A stretch of 64,000 bases of DNA from Actinomadura sp. NBRC 104425 (GCF_030269545.1 NZ_BSTN01000004.1:62001-126000), one strand, 5' to 3'; counted from the first letter of the stretch, positions 16,999-29,549 are shown. The notes: generated from the letters alone by a model not told the origin. Numbers and translations are program-made.

Positions 16999-17197
16999 TT
17001 GCACCGGGGGCGCGGCCCGCTCGCCGTGCGGCGCATGGCCCGCCTCGTCCCGTCGTCCGGCCGCTCCGGCTGAGTGCGGCGCCCGGGGGAAGGCGGCACG
17101 GCCGTCCGCCCGGTCCCGGGTTTCCCGGCCGCGGCAAGGGGCACGCTGCTGGCTGGACCGGCCGCCTCTCGGCATCGGCGGCGGTCGAGGCGGGGCC

Positions 17198-18370
17198 GTG
17201 AACGAGGATCGCAGGAACGACGACATGCGCGCGGAGGGGGCACGGCAGGTGCCGCCGTCGCTGGTCACGGCAGCCGGCTTCGGTTGGCGGCTGCTCGTCC
17301 TCGCCGCCGTGGGCTACGGGCTGGTATGGATCTGCACCAGGCTCACCATCGTGGTGCTCCCGATCATCGTTGCGCTGCTGCTGTGCGCGCTGCTGCACCC
17401 GGTCACGGCGTGGCTCGGCCGGCGGGGGCTGCCGCCGCTGGCCGCCACCTGGATCACCCTGCTGCTGTCGCTGGTCGTGCTCGGCGGGGTCGGCACGTAC
17501 ATCGTCGTCGAGGCGAACGCGCAGTTCCCCCGGCTGGTCACCGAGGTGCAGCAGACCGGCCGTGAGGTGCAGCGCTGGCTGGTCGAGGGGCCGCTGCACC
17601 TGAAGACCTCGCAGCTGCAGCGGTACGTGGACGAGGGCGTGAAGTACCTGGAGACCCGCCGCGGCGAGCTGGCCAGCACCGCGGTCCAGGCCGGGCGGCT
17701 GACCGTGGAGATCCTGGTCGCCTTCATCTTCATGCTGTTCGTCCTGTTCTTCCTGCTCAAGGACGGGCGCCGGATCTGGGACTGGCTGATCAGCGGGCTC
17801 GGGTCCTACCGGGCGCGGGTGGACCGCGCGGGCCGCGCGGCCTGGCGGGCGCTGTCGCAGTACGTCCACGGCACCGTCACGGTGGCCGCCATCAACGCCG
17901 TGGTGCTGGCGATCGTGCTGACGGTGCTGGGCGTGCCGCTGGTCGCCCCGCTCGCGGTGATCATCTTTGTGGGCAGCTTCATCCCCATCGTCGGCATCCT
18001 GGTGAGCGGCACCCTCGCCGTCGCCGTCACCTTCAGCGCCAAGGGCCTGTGGGCGGCGGTGATCTTCCTCGGCATCCTGCTCGTCGAGCAGCAGATCGAG
18101 GGGCACCTGCTGCATCCGCTGGTGGTCGGGCGCTGGGTGCGGCTGCACCCGCTGGGGATCATCGTGGCGCTCACCGTCGGCGGCGTCCTCGCCGGGATCC
18201 CCGGCGCCGCCCTTGCCGTCCCCCTGACCGCCGTCGTCTACCGCGCCTGGCCCGCCCTGCGCGCCGCACCCGAACCCGCCCCCGCCGCCCTGGCCAAAAC
18301 CGGCCAGGCCCCCTCCGACGCGGAGGACATGGCCCGCACCCGGGATGATCCGCCCGGGCACGACGGTTGA
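17198..18370 (+). CDS. AI-2E family (YdiK/PerM-type) membrane transporter
   Basis: 390 residues from GTG 17198 (GAGG upstream); ATG 17225 with AGGA before it is also possible. About eight hydrophobic segments in the PF01594 pattern: two N-terminal pairs, a soluble middle domain (residues about 110-175), then the conserved FIPIVGILVSG and EGHLLHPLVVGR in the C-terminal half. The family includes the E. coli AI-2 exporter TqsA and Na+/H+ antiporters, so the substrate cannot be assigned. It lies in the cytoplasmic membrane. It is followed by a DMT transporter on the same strand 46 bp away. Confidence 0.85.
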   Translation: MNEDRRNDDMRAEGARQVPPSLVTAAGFGWRLLVLAAVGYGLVWICTRLTIVVLPIIVALLLCALLHPVTAWLGRRGLPPLAATWITLLLSLVVLGGVGTYIVVEANAQFPRLVTEVQQTGREVQRWLVEGPLHLKTSQLQRYVDEGVKYLETRRGELASTAVQAGRLTVEILVAFIFMLFVLFFLLKDGRRIWDWLISGLGSYRARVDRAGRAAWRALSQYVHGTVTVAAINAVVLAIVLTVLGVPLVAPLAVIIFVGSFIPIVGILVSGTLAVAVTFSAKGLWAAVIFLGILLVEQQIEGHLLHPLVVGRWVRLHPLGIIVALTVGGVLAGIPGAALAVPLTAVVYRAWPALRAAPEPAPAALAKTGQAPSDAEDMARTRDDPPGHDG

Positions 18371-18416
18371 TACCTGTCGGTGGGTTTGTCGGGTAGGGGG
18401 TTCGGGAGGTGGGGCC

Positions 18417-19364
18417 GTGGCGTCCGAGGCCGCGTGCACCGGGGATCCGGCGGAGGGCGTCCAGGGGCGGCGCCGCGGGTGGACGGTCGGCCGGGCGGCG
18501 GCGTCCGCGGTGCCGGTGGCGTTCGTCCCGATTTGGAGCAGCGGCTACATCGCCGGGACCATCGGCGCGCGCACCGGGCCGACACTGGCGCTGGTGGCGT
18601 GGCGGTTCGTCCTGGCGGCGGCGGTGCTGGGCCTGATCGCCGCGGCGATGCGGGCGCCCTGGCCGCGCGGCCGCGCCGTGTACGCGCACCTGCTGGTCAG
18701 CGGCGTGCTGCTGCAGACCGTCCAGCTCGGCGGGGTGTTCCTCGGCCTCGGGCGCGGGGTCCCGGCGGGCCTGTCGTCCCTGATCCTCAGCGCGTGCCCG
18801 CTGGTGGTCGCCGCCGCGGCGGTGCCGCTGTTCGCCGAACGGCTGACGGCCCGGCAGTGGGCCGGGCTGGTGGTCGGGCTGCTCGGCGTGCTGGTCGCGG
18901 TGAGCGGCCGGCTGTCGGGCGGCGGCGACCTGACCGGGTACGCCTTCACCGGCCTGGCGCTGGCCGGCCTGGCGGCAGGCACGCTCTACCAGAAGCGGTT
19001 CGGGCACTCGGTGGACCTGCGCACCGGCACGACCGTGCAGCTGCTGGGCGCCGCGGCCGCCTGCCTGCCGCTGGCGGCCGCGTACGGCGGGCTGGACCTG
19101 CCGATGACGGCGGCGGCGCTGGGCTCGCTGGCGTGGCTGGCGACGGTCAACTCGATCGCCGCGCTGCTGCTGCTGTTCGTCCTGCTGCGGCGCAGTTCCG
19201 GCGGGGCGGCGACGAGCCTGCTCTACCTCGTCCCGCCCGTGACCGCGCTGCTGGCCGTGCCGATCCTCGGCCAGGACGTCACCGCCGGCGTCGCCGCCGG
19301 GATGGCCGTGTCCGCCGTCGGCGTCCTGCTGGTCACCGTCGGCGAACGCCGCCCGGCGGACTGA
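18417..19364 (+). CDS. EamA/DMT-family transporter
   Basis: 315 residues with ten predicted transmembrane helices in two EamA repeats; the first contains IWSSGYIAGT and the second begins near LAGLAAGTLYQKRF. DMT proteins export metabolites or amino acids, substrate unknown. GTG 18417 is chosen over an in-frame ATG at 18345 because it has GGGAGG eight bases upstream and the earlier start would overlap the previous gene. It converges with the FAD monooxygenase gene of the polyketide cluster, with only five bases between the stops. Confidence 0.85.
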   Translation: MASEAACTGDPAEGVQGRRRGWTVGRAAASAVPVAFVPIWSSGYIAGTIGARTGPTLALVAWRFVLAAAVLGLIAAAMRAPWPRGRAVYAHLLVSGVLLQTVQLGGVFLGLGRGVPAGLSSLILSACPLVVAAAAVPLFAERLTARQWAGLVVGLLGVLVAVSGRLSGGGDLTGYAFTGLALAGLAAGTLYQKRFGHSVDLRTGTTVQLLGAAAACLPLAAAYGGLDLPMTAAALGSLAWLATVNSIAALLLLFVLLRRSSGGAATSLLYLVPPVTALLAVPILGQDVTAGVAAGMAVSAVGVLLVTVGERRPAD

Positions 19365-19369
19365 CCGGT

Positions 19370-21025
19370 TCAGCGCGACGCCGCGGCCGGGCGGCGCGGC
19401 AGGAGCGAGGTGCGGCCGGTGACCTGGGCCAGGGCGGCCTCGACCGCTTCGGCGGCGTCCGGCGGGTAGGATCCGGTCCGCCAGGCGACGAAGCCGTCCG
19501 GACGGGCCAGCAGCGCGCCCCGGGCGCCGATGCCGACGTCCTCGTGCCATGTCCCGGACGGGTCGGCCAGGTCCGCCGAGCCGACCCGGTACACGTTGAG
19601 CGGCACGCCGAGGCGGGCGGCCGCGGCCCGCGCGGCCTCCTGCCAGCCGGGCGCGTCCGGCCCGGCGAACAGGGTGAACCGGGAGCCGATCAGGTCCAGG
19701 GTGGAGGTCTCGGCGCCGTCCAGCCGCAGCCACCGGTGCGGGATCCGCGAACCGGGCGTGCCGTCGAGCAGTTCGGTGATGTCCTCCAGCGACGGCAGGT
19801 CCCGGCCGCCGCCGACGACCGCCGACGACGCGTACCGGTACCCCAGGTGCACGACGGGCGCGCCGGCCGCGCCCGCCGCCGCCCGCTCGGCCACGGCGCC
19901 GGGGCTCCAGTGCAGCCGGGGGTTGCGGTGCCGCAGCAGCGCCTGCTCCATGGTGAACGCGGCGACCGGACGGCGCTCGGCGTCGTAGCTGTCCAGCAGC
20001 GCGGCGCCGGCCTGGTCGTGCAGCACGGCGGCCAGCTTCCACGCCAGGTTGTGCGCGTCGGCGATGCCGGAGTTCAGCCCGAACGCGCCCTGCGGCGGGA
20101 CGGTGTGCGCCGCGTCCCCCACCAGGAACACGCGGCCGTCCTGGAAGCGGCGCGCCACGCGGGCGGTCGGCCGCCACGGCAGCGCGCTGAGCACCTCGAC
20201 CTCCAGGTCCGGCGCCCCGACCGCGGTGCGGATCAGCCACCGGCAGCGCTCCTCGTCGTACCGCTCCCCGTCGTCGGCGATCACGTGCAGCGCCCACCGC
20301 CGCCGGCCGTCGAGGGCGGCCAGGCGCCCGGTGGCGTCCGGATGGGTGATGTCGGTCAGCACCGGCACCCGCGGGACGACGGCGGTCAGGTCCGCGCGGA
20401 ACAGGATGTTGAGGGTGCGGCGGCCGACCCGCCCGGGGCCGTCGCAGCCGATGCCGAGCAGCCCGCGGACCGTGCTGCCCGCACCGTCGGCGGCCACCAG
20501 GTAGTCGGCGCGGACCCGCCGCTCGCCCGCGGGGCCGCGCACTGCCGCCGTCACGCCGTCGGCGTCCTGCCGCAGGCCGGTCAGCTCCGTGCCGAACGTC
20601 ACCGTCGCGCCGCGCTCGGCCGCCGCAGGCAGCAGCACCGCGTCCAGGTGGTCCTGCGGGCAGCTGCCGGGGACCGGCGCGGGCGTCAGCAGGTCGGACG
20701 GCCCGCCGACGGCCAGCATGGGATGGGTCTCCGGCACGGTGCACTCGGCCGGGGCGGTCCGCAGCTCGGCGAGCGTGCGGACGGTGCGCCGCCAGATCCG
20801 GTCGGCGGGCACGTAGCACTCCTTCTCCACGGCCTGCTGCAGGCCGACCTCGCGCATCAGCTCCAGCGTGCGCCCGCTGAGCCCGGTGGCGCGCGGATGG
20901 TCCGACGGTGCCGCGCGCCGCTCCACCACCAGCGCGCGGACCCCGTGATGGCCGAGGAATACGGCCATGGCCAGGCCCACCGTGCCCCCTCCCGCGATCA
21001 GAACCGGCACCTGCGTCTCGCCCAT
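19370..21025 (-). CDS. FAD-dependent aromatic polyketide hydroxylase (WhiE ORFVIII-like)
   Basis: 551-residue class A flavin monooxygenase. The FAD-binding Rossmann motif is VLIAGGGTVGLAMAVFL (residues about 8-24); the second motif is LVAADGAGSTVR; the GD motif VFLVGDAAHTVPPQGAFGLN contacts the FAD ribityl chain. A C-terminal thioredoxin-like domain completes the pattern of aromatic polyketide hydroxylases. It uses NAD(P)H and O2 to hydroxylate a polycyclic phenol. The gene diverges from the polyketide genes exactly as whiE ORFVIII does in Streptomyces spore-pigment clusters (established knowledge), which suggests it decorates the pigment late. Confidence 0.87.
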   Translation of the reverse strand: MGETQVPVLIAGGGTVGLAMAVFLGHHGVRALVVERRAAPSDHPRATGLSGRTLELMREVGLQQAVEKECYVPADRIWRRTVRTLAELRTAPAECTVPETHPMLAVGGPSDLLTPAPVPGSCPQDHLDAVLLPAAAERGATVTFGTELTGLRQDADGVTAAVRGPAGERRVRADYLVAADGAGSTVRGLLGIGCDGPGRVGRRTLNILFRADLTAVVPRVPVLTDITHPDATGRLAALDGRRRWALHVIADDGERYDEERCRWLIRTAVGAPDLEVEVLSALPWRPTARVARRFQDGRVFLVGDAAHTVPPQGAFGLNSGIADAHNLAWKLAAVLHDQAGAALLDSYDAERRPVAAFTMEQALLRHRNPRLHWSPGAVAERAAAGAAGAPVVHLGYRYASSAVVGGGRDLPSLEDITELLDGTPGSRIPHRWLRLDGAETSTLDLIGSRFTLFAGPDAPGWQEAARAAAARLGVPLNVYRVGSADLADPSGTWHEDVGIGARGALLARPDGFVAWRTGSYPPDAAEAVEAALAQVTGRTSLLPRRPAAASR

Positions 21026-21041
21026 GATGTCCCCCTTCGAC

Positions 21042-21054
21042 TACGCTCAGCGTA
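21042..21054. promoter_or_regulatory. palindrome in the divergent promoter region of the polyketide cluster
   Basis: TACGCT-C-AGCGTA is a perfect inverted repeat 17 bases before the hydroxylase start codon. On the minus strand TGTAAT lies shortly upstream of it, a good -10 hexamer. The remaining gap up to 21314 holds a CT-rich stretch (21130-21190) with repeated GTCTCT words and no gene. Confidence 0.5.
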
Positions 21055-21314
21055 TGTTCAATTACATAAAGCGACATCATGGGATAGTCCATCAGCAGGT
21101 CGGCGCGCGCCGCCCGCACGTCCGGGCCGGTGCGCGGTCTCTTCACTGTGTCTGTTCACCGTGTCTCTGTCTCTTCGCGGCGTCTCCTCACCGAGGGCGA
21201 CGTCCCCCTCGCGCAGCGGAGACGCATGTTCATCCGGCCGATGGGAGACAGCGCACACCGTCGCAGCGAAGGATGTGACGCACGGAGAGCATCCGATTGC
21301 AGAGGGGGGACGCC

Positions 21315-21686
21315 ATGCAACGCCACGCGGTCATGTTCCGGATCAAGCCGGGCAGCCAGGACGCCGTGCGCAAGCTGATGTCGGGGTACCGGGCCCCGCG
21401 GCAGCTGGCCGACGGCAAGTCACGGCTGATCAGCACGTCGGTGTTCATGAAGGACGACATCGTGGTGCGGATGATCGAGATCGAGGGGGACCTGCCGACG
21501 CTGATGCGGCACCTGTCCCAGGACCCCAACATCCAGAAGCTGGAACGCGAACTGGAGCGGCACCTGGCCGAGAAACGCGACATGAGCACGCCCGAAGGGG
21601 CGGCCGAGTACTTCCGCAAGGCGATGATGGAGACCGTCACGACCCGTATGGCGCCGCCGCCCGAGCCTGCGCTCAGCGGCCACTGA
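21315..21686 (+). CDS. SchA/CurD-like small protein of type II polyketide (spore pigment) clusters
   Basis: 123-residue protein resembling the SchA/CurD domain family (PF04486) encoded in whiE-type clusters. Visible features: QRHAVMFRIKPGSQDAVRKLMSGY at the start and a charged helical middle (LERELERHLAEKRDM). It resembles dimeric alpha-beta barrel folds; its biochemical role in pigment formation is not established. ATG 21315 is preceded by a purine-rich AGAGGGGGGA. It is the first plus-strand gene after the divergent promoter region and supports calling the cluster spore-pigment type. Confidence 0.75.
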   Translation: MQRHAVMFRIKPGSQDAVRKLMSGYRAPRQLADGKSRLISTSVFMKDDIVVRMIEIEGDLPTLMRHLSQDPNIQKLERELERHLAEKRDMSTPEGAAEYFRKAMMETVTTRMAPPPEPALSGH

Positions 21687-21974
21687 CGGCGCCGTACCGG
21701 CGTCCGGACGCTCCGGCGGAAAGGGCGCCGGTGCCGCTTTCCGTGCCCCGGGGAGAAGGCCGCTTGATGATGATCGCCGGGGAAGTGGCCCGCCCTTGGG
21801 GAACACATGGGAATTCAGCGGGCGCTCGGCGGTATATGTCCATTGCCGCACGACGTGCCGAGCCGCCGGACCATCGCCGCCCCGGCGCGCGGACATCGAT
21901 CGGCGGGCTCGCGTCCGGCGGCGCTCCCCGCTTTCACCGTCATTTCGCGGTGCCCTGGAACGGAGGCGCAGGCA

Positions 21975-22670
21975 GTGGAACCCGTGCGCGTGCTGATCGC
22001 CGACGACCAGCCGCTGGTGCGCGAGGGGCTGCGGGCCACCCTCGCCCAGGCGGACGGCATCCGGATCGTCGGGGAGGCGTGCGACGGGCTGGACGCGGTG
22101 CGGCTGGCCCAGGCGACGCGTCCGCGAGTGGTGCTGATGGACATCCGCATGCCGGGCCTGGACGGCCTTGAGGCCACCCAGCGTCTGTGCGGCCCGGACG
22201 GCGTGCCCGGCGTGCGGATCATCATGCTCACCATGTTCGACCAGGACGAGCACGTCTTCGCCGCGCTGCGCGCCGGGGCCGGCGGGTTCCTGCTCAAGGA
22301 CGTGCCCGGCGAGAAGATCGTCGAGGCGGTGCGCGTGGTGGCCGCCGGGGACGCATTGCTGGCCCCGGCCGTCACCCGCCGACTGATCGCCGAGTTCGCC
22401 CGGCGCCCGACCGTCACACCCGCCTCGGCGGCCGCGCTGGACGGGCTGACCGCCCGCGAGACCGACGTGTGGAAGCTGCTGGTGCGCGGCTACGGCAACG
22501 AGGAGATCGCCCGGCTGCTCTCCCTCGGGGAGAGCACCGTGAAATCGCACGTGCAGCACCTCTACCAGAAACTCGGCGTTCGCGACCGCGTCCAGCTGGT
22601 CATTCACGCCTACGAGTGCGGATTGCTGCGCCCGGGCGTCGCGATGACCTCCGCCGAGCGGATGAGCTGA
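21975..22670 (+). CDS. NarL/LuxR-family response regulator inside the polyketide cluster
   Basis: 231 residues. Receiver domain with acidic pocket Asp10/Asp11, phospho-acceptor Asp56 in VVLMDIRMPG and conserved Lys in GFLLKD. The C-terminal LuxR helix-turn-helix is LTARETDVWKLL, then NEEIARLLSLGESTVKSHV and QHLYQKLGVRDR. It probably activates the polyketide genes, with the histidine kinase at the far end of the cluster as partner (inference). GTG 21975 is chosen because GGAGG lies upstream and the residues before it show no domain. The 288-bp gap before it (21687-21974) holds no recognised gene; TATATG at 21833-21838 is a possible -10. Confidence 0.87.
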   Translation: MEPVRVLIADDQPLVREGLRATLAQADGIRIVGEACDGLDAVRLAQATRPRVVLMDIRMPGLDGLEATQRLCGPDGVPGVRIIMLTMFDQDEHVFAALRAGAGGFLLKDVPGEKIVEAVRVVAAGDALLAPAVTRRLIAEFARRPTVTPASAAALDGLTARETDVWKLLVRGYGNEEIARLLSLGESTVKSHVQHLYQKLGVRDRVQLVIHAYECGLLRPGVAMTSAERMS

Positions 22671-22781
22671 CCGCCCCGCGGGGGACGCGGCAATTCAGGT
22701 CGGCGTGGGAAGACGCGGATGAAATGCCGCCCTAAAGTGATGGGCGTCGTGTTTTTTCAATGAAATCGGGAGTGAGCCGCC

Positions 22782-23174
22782 GTGTCTGATCGGACCCTCA
22801 TCGTCGCCCGTCTCAAACCCGGCGGGGCCGACGGCGTCGCCCGGCTTTTCGCCGAGTCGGACGCGTCGGAACTGCCCCGGGCGCTGGGCGTCGTCCGGCG
22901 CCACCTCTACCAGTTCCACGGACTGTATTTCCATTACGTCGAATTCGCGGGGGACGCGCGGGCGGCGGTGGAGAGCGCCCGCGGGCGCGCCGACTTCAGG
23001 CGGCTCAGCGACGACCTGCAGGACTACGTGATGGCCTACGACCCGGCGACGTGGCGGGCGCCCAAGGACGCCATGGCCGAGGAGTTCTACCGGTGGACGC
23101 CGGAGGAGGGCCCGCAGGGGCCCGCGCTGCGCGGGTCCGCGCCGCCCGGCGCCGCCGTGCGGGGGAACGGATGA
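22782..23174 (+). CDS. TcmI-family polyketide cyclase (WhiE ORFVII-like)
   Basis: 130 residues of the TcmI family (PF04673), ferredoxin-like alpha-beta barrel cyclases that close the last ring of aromatic polyketides. Family signatures: TLIVARLKPGGADGVARLFAES, then the RRHLYQFHGLYFHYVEF segment and FRRLSDDLQDYV. GTG 22782 is preceded by GGGAGTGAG. An AT-rich stretch GTGTTTTTTCAATGAAATC lies upstream (22749-22768) and may hold its promoter. The gene overlaps the carboxyltransferase gene by ATGA, tying the cyclase to the malonyl-CoA supply genes. Confidence 0.85.
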   Translation: MSDRTLIVARLKPGGADGVARLFAESDASELPRALGVVRRHLYQFHGLYFHYVEFAGDARAAVESARGRADFRRLSDDLQDYVMAYDPATWRAPKDAMAEEFYRWTPEEGPQGPALRGSAPPGAAVRGNG

Positions 23175-24844
23175 AGGGCGGCGCCCCGGCCGCCTCGGAC
23201 AGGCGCGCCCAGGTCGCCGGACGCTGGGTGCGGTGTGCGGGCTGCGGCGCGACCGTGTACGTCCCCAGGCTGACCAGGGCGCTGGGCGTGTGCCCGGACT
23301 GCGGGCATCACCACCGCCTGCGCGCGGCCGAGCGCCTCGGCCACCTGCTCGACCCGGGGTCGTTCGCCGCCGCGCCCGACCGCTTCCGCGGCGCCGACCC
23401 GCTGGGCTTCCGCGACCGGATGCCCTACCCGCAGCGGCTGGCGCGGGCCAGGGAGAGCACCGGCCTGGACGACGCGGTCGTCCGCGGCCGCGGCACCGTG
23501 CAGGGCATGCCGGTCGTCGCGGCCGTCATGGACTTCGCGTTCATGGGCGGCAGCATGGGCTCGGCGGTCGGCGAGGCGGTGACGCGGGCGGCCGAGGAGG
23601 CGCTGGCGACCCGCACGCCGCTGCTGCTCGTGGTGGCCTCCGGCGGCGCCCGCATGCAGGAGGGCTGCCTGTCGCTGATGCAGATGGCCAAGACCGCGCA
23701 GGCGGTCCGCGCCTGCGCGCGCGCCGGGGTGCTGACGGTGAGCGTGCTGACCGACCCGACCTTCGGCGGGGTCACCGCGTCGTTCGCCACGCTGACCGAC
23801 GTCGTGCTGGCCGAGCCGCGCGCCCTGATCGGGTTCGCCGGGCCGCGGGTGATCGAGTCGGCCACCGGGCGGGCGCTGCCCGAGGGCTTCCAGACCGCCG
23901 AGTACCTGCGCGAGCACGGCATGGTGGACCGCGTCGAACCGCGTGCGAACCTGCGCCCGGTGCTGGCCCGCCTGCTGTCGCTGTGCGCGCCGCGCGCCGC
24001 GGACGCCGGGCGGTACGAGGCGCCGCGGCGGCCGGACGCGCCGGAGCGCGACGCCTGGCAGACCGTGCGGTTCGCCCGCGACATCAACCGTCCCACCACG
24101 CTGGACTACATCGGCATGATGTGCACCGACTTCGTCGAGCTGCACGGCGACCGGCTGCACGGCGACGACCCGGCGGTCGTGGGCGGCCCGGCCCGGCTCG
24201 GCGGCCGCAACGTCATGGTCGTCGGCCACCAGAAGGCGCACGACACCGCCGGCCTGGTGGCCCGCAACTTCGGCATGCCGCATCCCGAGGGCTACCGCAA
24301 GGCGGTGCGGCTGATGCGGCTGGCCGAGCGGCTCGGCCTGCCCGTCGTCACCCTGGTCGACACGCAGGGCGCGGCGGCGGGAGTGGGCGCCGAGGAGCGC
24401 GGCCAGGCGTGGGCGATCGCCGAGTCGATCGCCGCGATGGCCGAGCTGACCGTGCCGGTCGTCGCCACCGTGATCGGGGAGGGCGGCAGCGGCGGGGCGC
24501 TCGCGCTGGCCGTGGCCGACCGGGTGCTGATGCTGGAGCACGCCTGCTACTCGGTGATCAGCCCGGAGAGCTGCTCGGTGATCCTGTGCGGGGATCCGGG
24601 CCGGGCGGCGGAGATGGCCGGGGCGCTGCGCCTGACCGCGCCGGAGCTGCTGCGGCTGGGCGTCGCCGACGGCGTGGTGCCCGAACCCGGCGGCGGGGCC
24701 CAGCATGCGCCCGAGGACGCCGCCGACGCACTGAAGGCGGCCGTGCTGGCCGCGCTGCACGAGCTGGACGGGCTGGACGGGGCCGAACTGGTGGCCCGCC
24801 GTCACGCCCGCTTCCGCGACCTGGGGGTGGTCGCCGATGTCTGA
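23171..24844 (+). CDS. acetyl-CoA carboxylase carboxyltransferase, fused beta-alpha (AccD-AccA)
   Basis: 557-residue fusion of both carboxyltransferase subunits. Residues about 1-285 are AccD-like with an intact N-terminal zinc ribbon (CAGCGATVYVP...CPDCGHH) and the crotonase core GGARMQEGCLSLMQMAKT. Residues about 295-557 are AccA-like with FVELHGDRL, GHQKAHDT, YRKAVRLMRLAERLGLPVVT and GEGGSGGALALAVADRV. It transfers the carboxyl group from carboxybiotin to acetyl-CoA, giving malonyl-CoA. Together with the AccB and AccC genes it forms a complete acetyl-CoA carboxylase inside the polyketide cluster, separate from the AccA1/AccD1 set at the start of the window. It overlaps both neighbours (ATGA upstream, 8 bp downstream). 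Confidence 0.9.
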   Translation: MKGGAPAASDRRAQVAGRWVRCAGCGATVYVPRLTRALGVCPDCGHHHRLRAAERLGHLLDPGSFAAAPDRFRGADPLGFRDRMPYPQRLARARESTGLDDAVVRGRGTVQGMPVVAAVMDFAFMGGSMGSAVGEAVTRAAEEALATRTPLLLVVASGGARMQEGCLSLMQMAKTAQAVRACARAGVLTVSVLTDPTFGGVTASFATLTDVVLAEPRALIGFAGPRVIESATGRALPEGFQTAEYLREHGMVDRVEPRANLRPVLARLLSLCAPRAADAGRYEAPRRPDAPERDAWQTVRFARDINRPTTLDYIGMMCTDFVELHGDRLHGDDPAVVGGPARLGGRNVMVVGHQKAHDTAGLVARNFGMPHPEGYRKAVRLMRLAERLGLPVVTLVDTQGAAAGVGAEERGQAWAIAESIAAMAELTVPVVATVIGEGGSGGALALAVADRVLMLEHACYSVISPESCSVILCGDPGRAAEMAGALRLTAPELLRLGVADGVVPEPGGGAQHAPEDAADALKAAVLAALHELDGLDGAELVARRHARFRDLGVVADV

Positions 24845-25559
24845 ACACTTCGCACACGCCGCGGCGGACGACGCGCGGCGCGCCGCCGGGAACGGCATGG
24901 TCAAGGACCGTTCCCGGGGGGACGTGACGCACGGTGGCAACGGGGCGGCCCCGTCCCGGGACCCGGCCCCGAACGGCGTGGGCGGCGGCCCGTCCGGGCA
25001 CGGGAACGGCGCCGCCGGGGAACTGCACCGCGGCGGCCTGGCCGGAATCCGGCCCGACCGGGAGGGGCTGCTGCGCGCCCTGCGCGAGGAGGTCGCCTGC
25101 CTGGTCGGCACCGTGCCCGGGCCGCTGGCGCGGCTGGCGGTGAGCGCCGGCGACTGCTCGTTCGAGATCACCTGGGGGCCCGCCGAAGGGCCCGCCCCGC
25201 GCGGCGCGGACGGCGAGGCGGCCGCCGCGGGCGCGGTGCCCGCGCCGGCCGGGCCGGCCGACCCCGCGGACGCCGCCGAGGAGCTGGCGACCTGTACCGC
25301 GCCGCTGGTCGGCACGTTCTACCGGTCCCCGGCGCCGGGCGAGCCGCCGTTCGTGGAGGTCGGCGACCGGGTGGAGGCCGGGCAGCCGGTCGGGATCGTG
25401 GAGGCGATGAAGCTGATGAACGAGATCCCGGCGGAGTGCTCGGGCGAGGTCGTGGACGTGGTCGTCCCCGACGCCGCCCCGGTCGAGTTCGGCCAGCCGC
25501 TGGTGCGCATCCGCCCCGACCACCGCTGCGATGACCGTCCCGACCGGCGGCGGGACTGA
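24837..25559 (+). CDS. accB: biotin carboxyl carrier protein AccB of the polyketide cluster
   Basis: 240 residues, long for AccB because of an N-terminal Gly/Pro-rich disordered extension (about residues 1-70). A short helical region follows, then a Pro/Ala linker, then the biotinyl domain with the thumb region TAPLVGTFYRSPAPG and VEAMKLMNE, where Lys192 is the biotin attachment site. The thumb loop marks it as an acetyl-CoA carboxylase AccB, not a carrier domain of the AccA1 type. It overlaps the preceding carboxyltransferase gene by 8 bases. Confidence 0.9.
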   Translation: MSEHFAHAAADDARRAAGNGMVKDRSRGDVTHGGNGAAPSRDPAPNGVGGGPSGHGNGAAGELHRGGLAGIRPDREGLLRALREEVACLVGTVPGPLARLAVSAGDCSFEITWGPAEGPAPRGADGEAAAAGAVPAPAGPADPADAAEELATCTAPLVGTFYRSPAPGEPPFVEVGDRVEAGQPVGIVEAMKLMNEIPAECSGEVVDVVVPDAAPVEFGQPLVRIRPDHRCDDRPDRRRD

Positions 25560-26932
25560 CCGGGGGCCCGCGGTGTTCCAGAAGATCCTCATCGCCAACC
25601 GCGGCGAGATCGCCGTGCGCATTGCCCGCACCTGCCGGGAGATGGGCATCGCCACCGTCGCGGTGCACTCCACGGCCGACCGGGACGGCCGCGCCGCGGC
25701 GTACGCCGACGAGACCGTGCAGATCGGCCCGCCGCCGGCGCGGCGCAGCTACATGTACGTGCCCGCGATCATCGAGGCGGCGCGGCGCACCGGCGCCGAC
25801 GCGATCCACCCCGGCTACGGGTTCCTGTCGGAGGACCCCGACTTCGCCCGGATCTGCGCCGAGCACGGCATCGCGTTCATCGGCCCGCCGCCCGAGGTCA
25901 TGGAGGTCGCGGGCGACAAGGCCCGGGTGCGCGGCCTGCTGGCCCGCGCCGGGCTGCCGGTGCTGCCCGGCAGCGACGGCACGCCGGCGGCCCTCGACGA
26001 GGCCCTGGAGGTGGCCCGGTCCGTCGGCTACCCGGTGATCGTCAAGGCGGCCGCGGGCGGCGGGGGACGCGGCATCGCGGTGGCCGGCACGCCGGCCGAG
26101 CTGCGCCGCGCCTACCGGGAGACCACGGCGGTCGCCCGCACCGTGTTCGGATCGGGCGAGGTCTACCTGGAGCGGTACCTGCCCGCCGCCCGGCACGTCG
26201 AGGTGCAGCTGCTGTGCGACGCGCACGGCGCGGCGGTCCACCTGGGCGAGCGCGACTGCTCCCTGCAGCGGCGCCGGCAGAAGCTGATCGAGGAGGCGCC
26301 GTCCCCGGGGCTGTCGCCGCACCTGCGCGCCCGGCTGGGCGAGTACGCGGTCACCGCCGCCCGCGCGCTGGGCTACCAGGGCGCCGGGACGGTGGAATTC
26401 CTCGTCGACCCCTCCGGACGGCCCACGTTCATGGAGGTGAACGCGCGGATCCAGGTCGAGCACCCGGTCACCGAGATGGTCACCGGCCTGGACCTGGTCC
26501 GCGAGCAGATCCGCATCGCGGCGGGGGAGCGGCTCGCGCTGACCCAGCGGGACGTGCGGCTCACGGGCTGGGCGATCGAGTGCCGCATCAACGCCGAGGA
26601 CCCCGACGCCGGCTTCCGGCCCACGCCCGGGGTGCTGGAGGTGTTCCGCCCGCCCGGCGGGCCCGGGACGCGCGTCGACTCGGGCTTCGCCCAGGGCGAC
26701 CGGGTGCCCTCCGACTACGACTCGCTGATCGCCAAGCTGGTCGTCTGGGCGCCCACCCGGGACCAGGCCGTCGCCCGCGCCGACCGGGCCCTGGCCGAGT
26801 TCGCCGTCGGCGGTCCCGGCGTGGCGACCACCGTCCCGCTGCTGCGCGAGCTGCTGGCGCATCCGGAGTTCGCCGCGGGACGGCACCACACCAACCTCGT
26901 CGACCAGATGACCCGTCCGAAAGGAGACAGCG

Positions 26933-29545
<2,613 letters not shown>

Positions 29546-29549
<4 letters not shown>

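Noticed and set aside
16836..17243. Minus-strand frames encoding a repeated WLSAGGSARVAQR peptide
   Set aside because: They are only the translation of the 14-bp tandem repeat read in the antisense direction; there is no ribosome-binding site, and the frame runs through the marR gene.
23087..25315. Long antisense open frames over the carboxylase and ketosynthase genes
   Set aside because: Long antisense frames are expected in GC-rich coding DNA; the translations are low-complexity His/Arg/Gly-rich strings without family resemblance.
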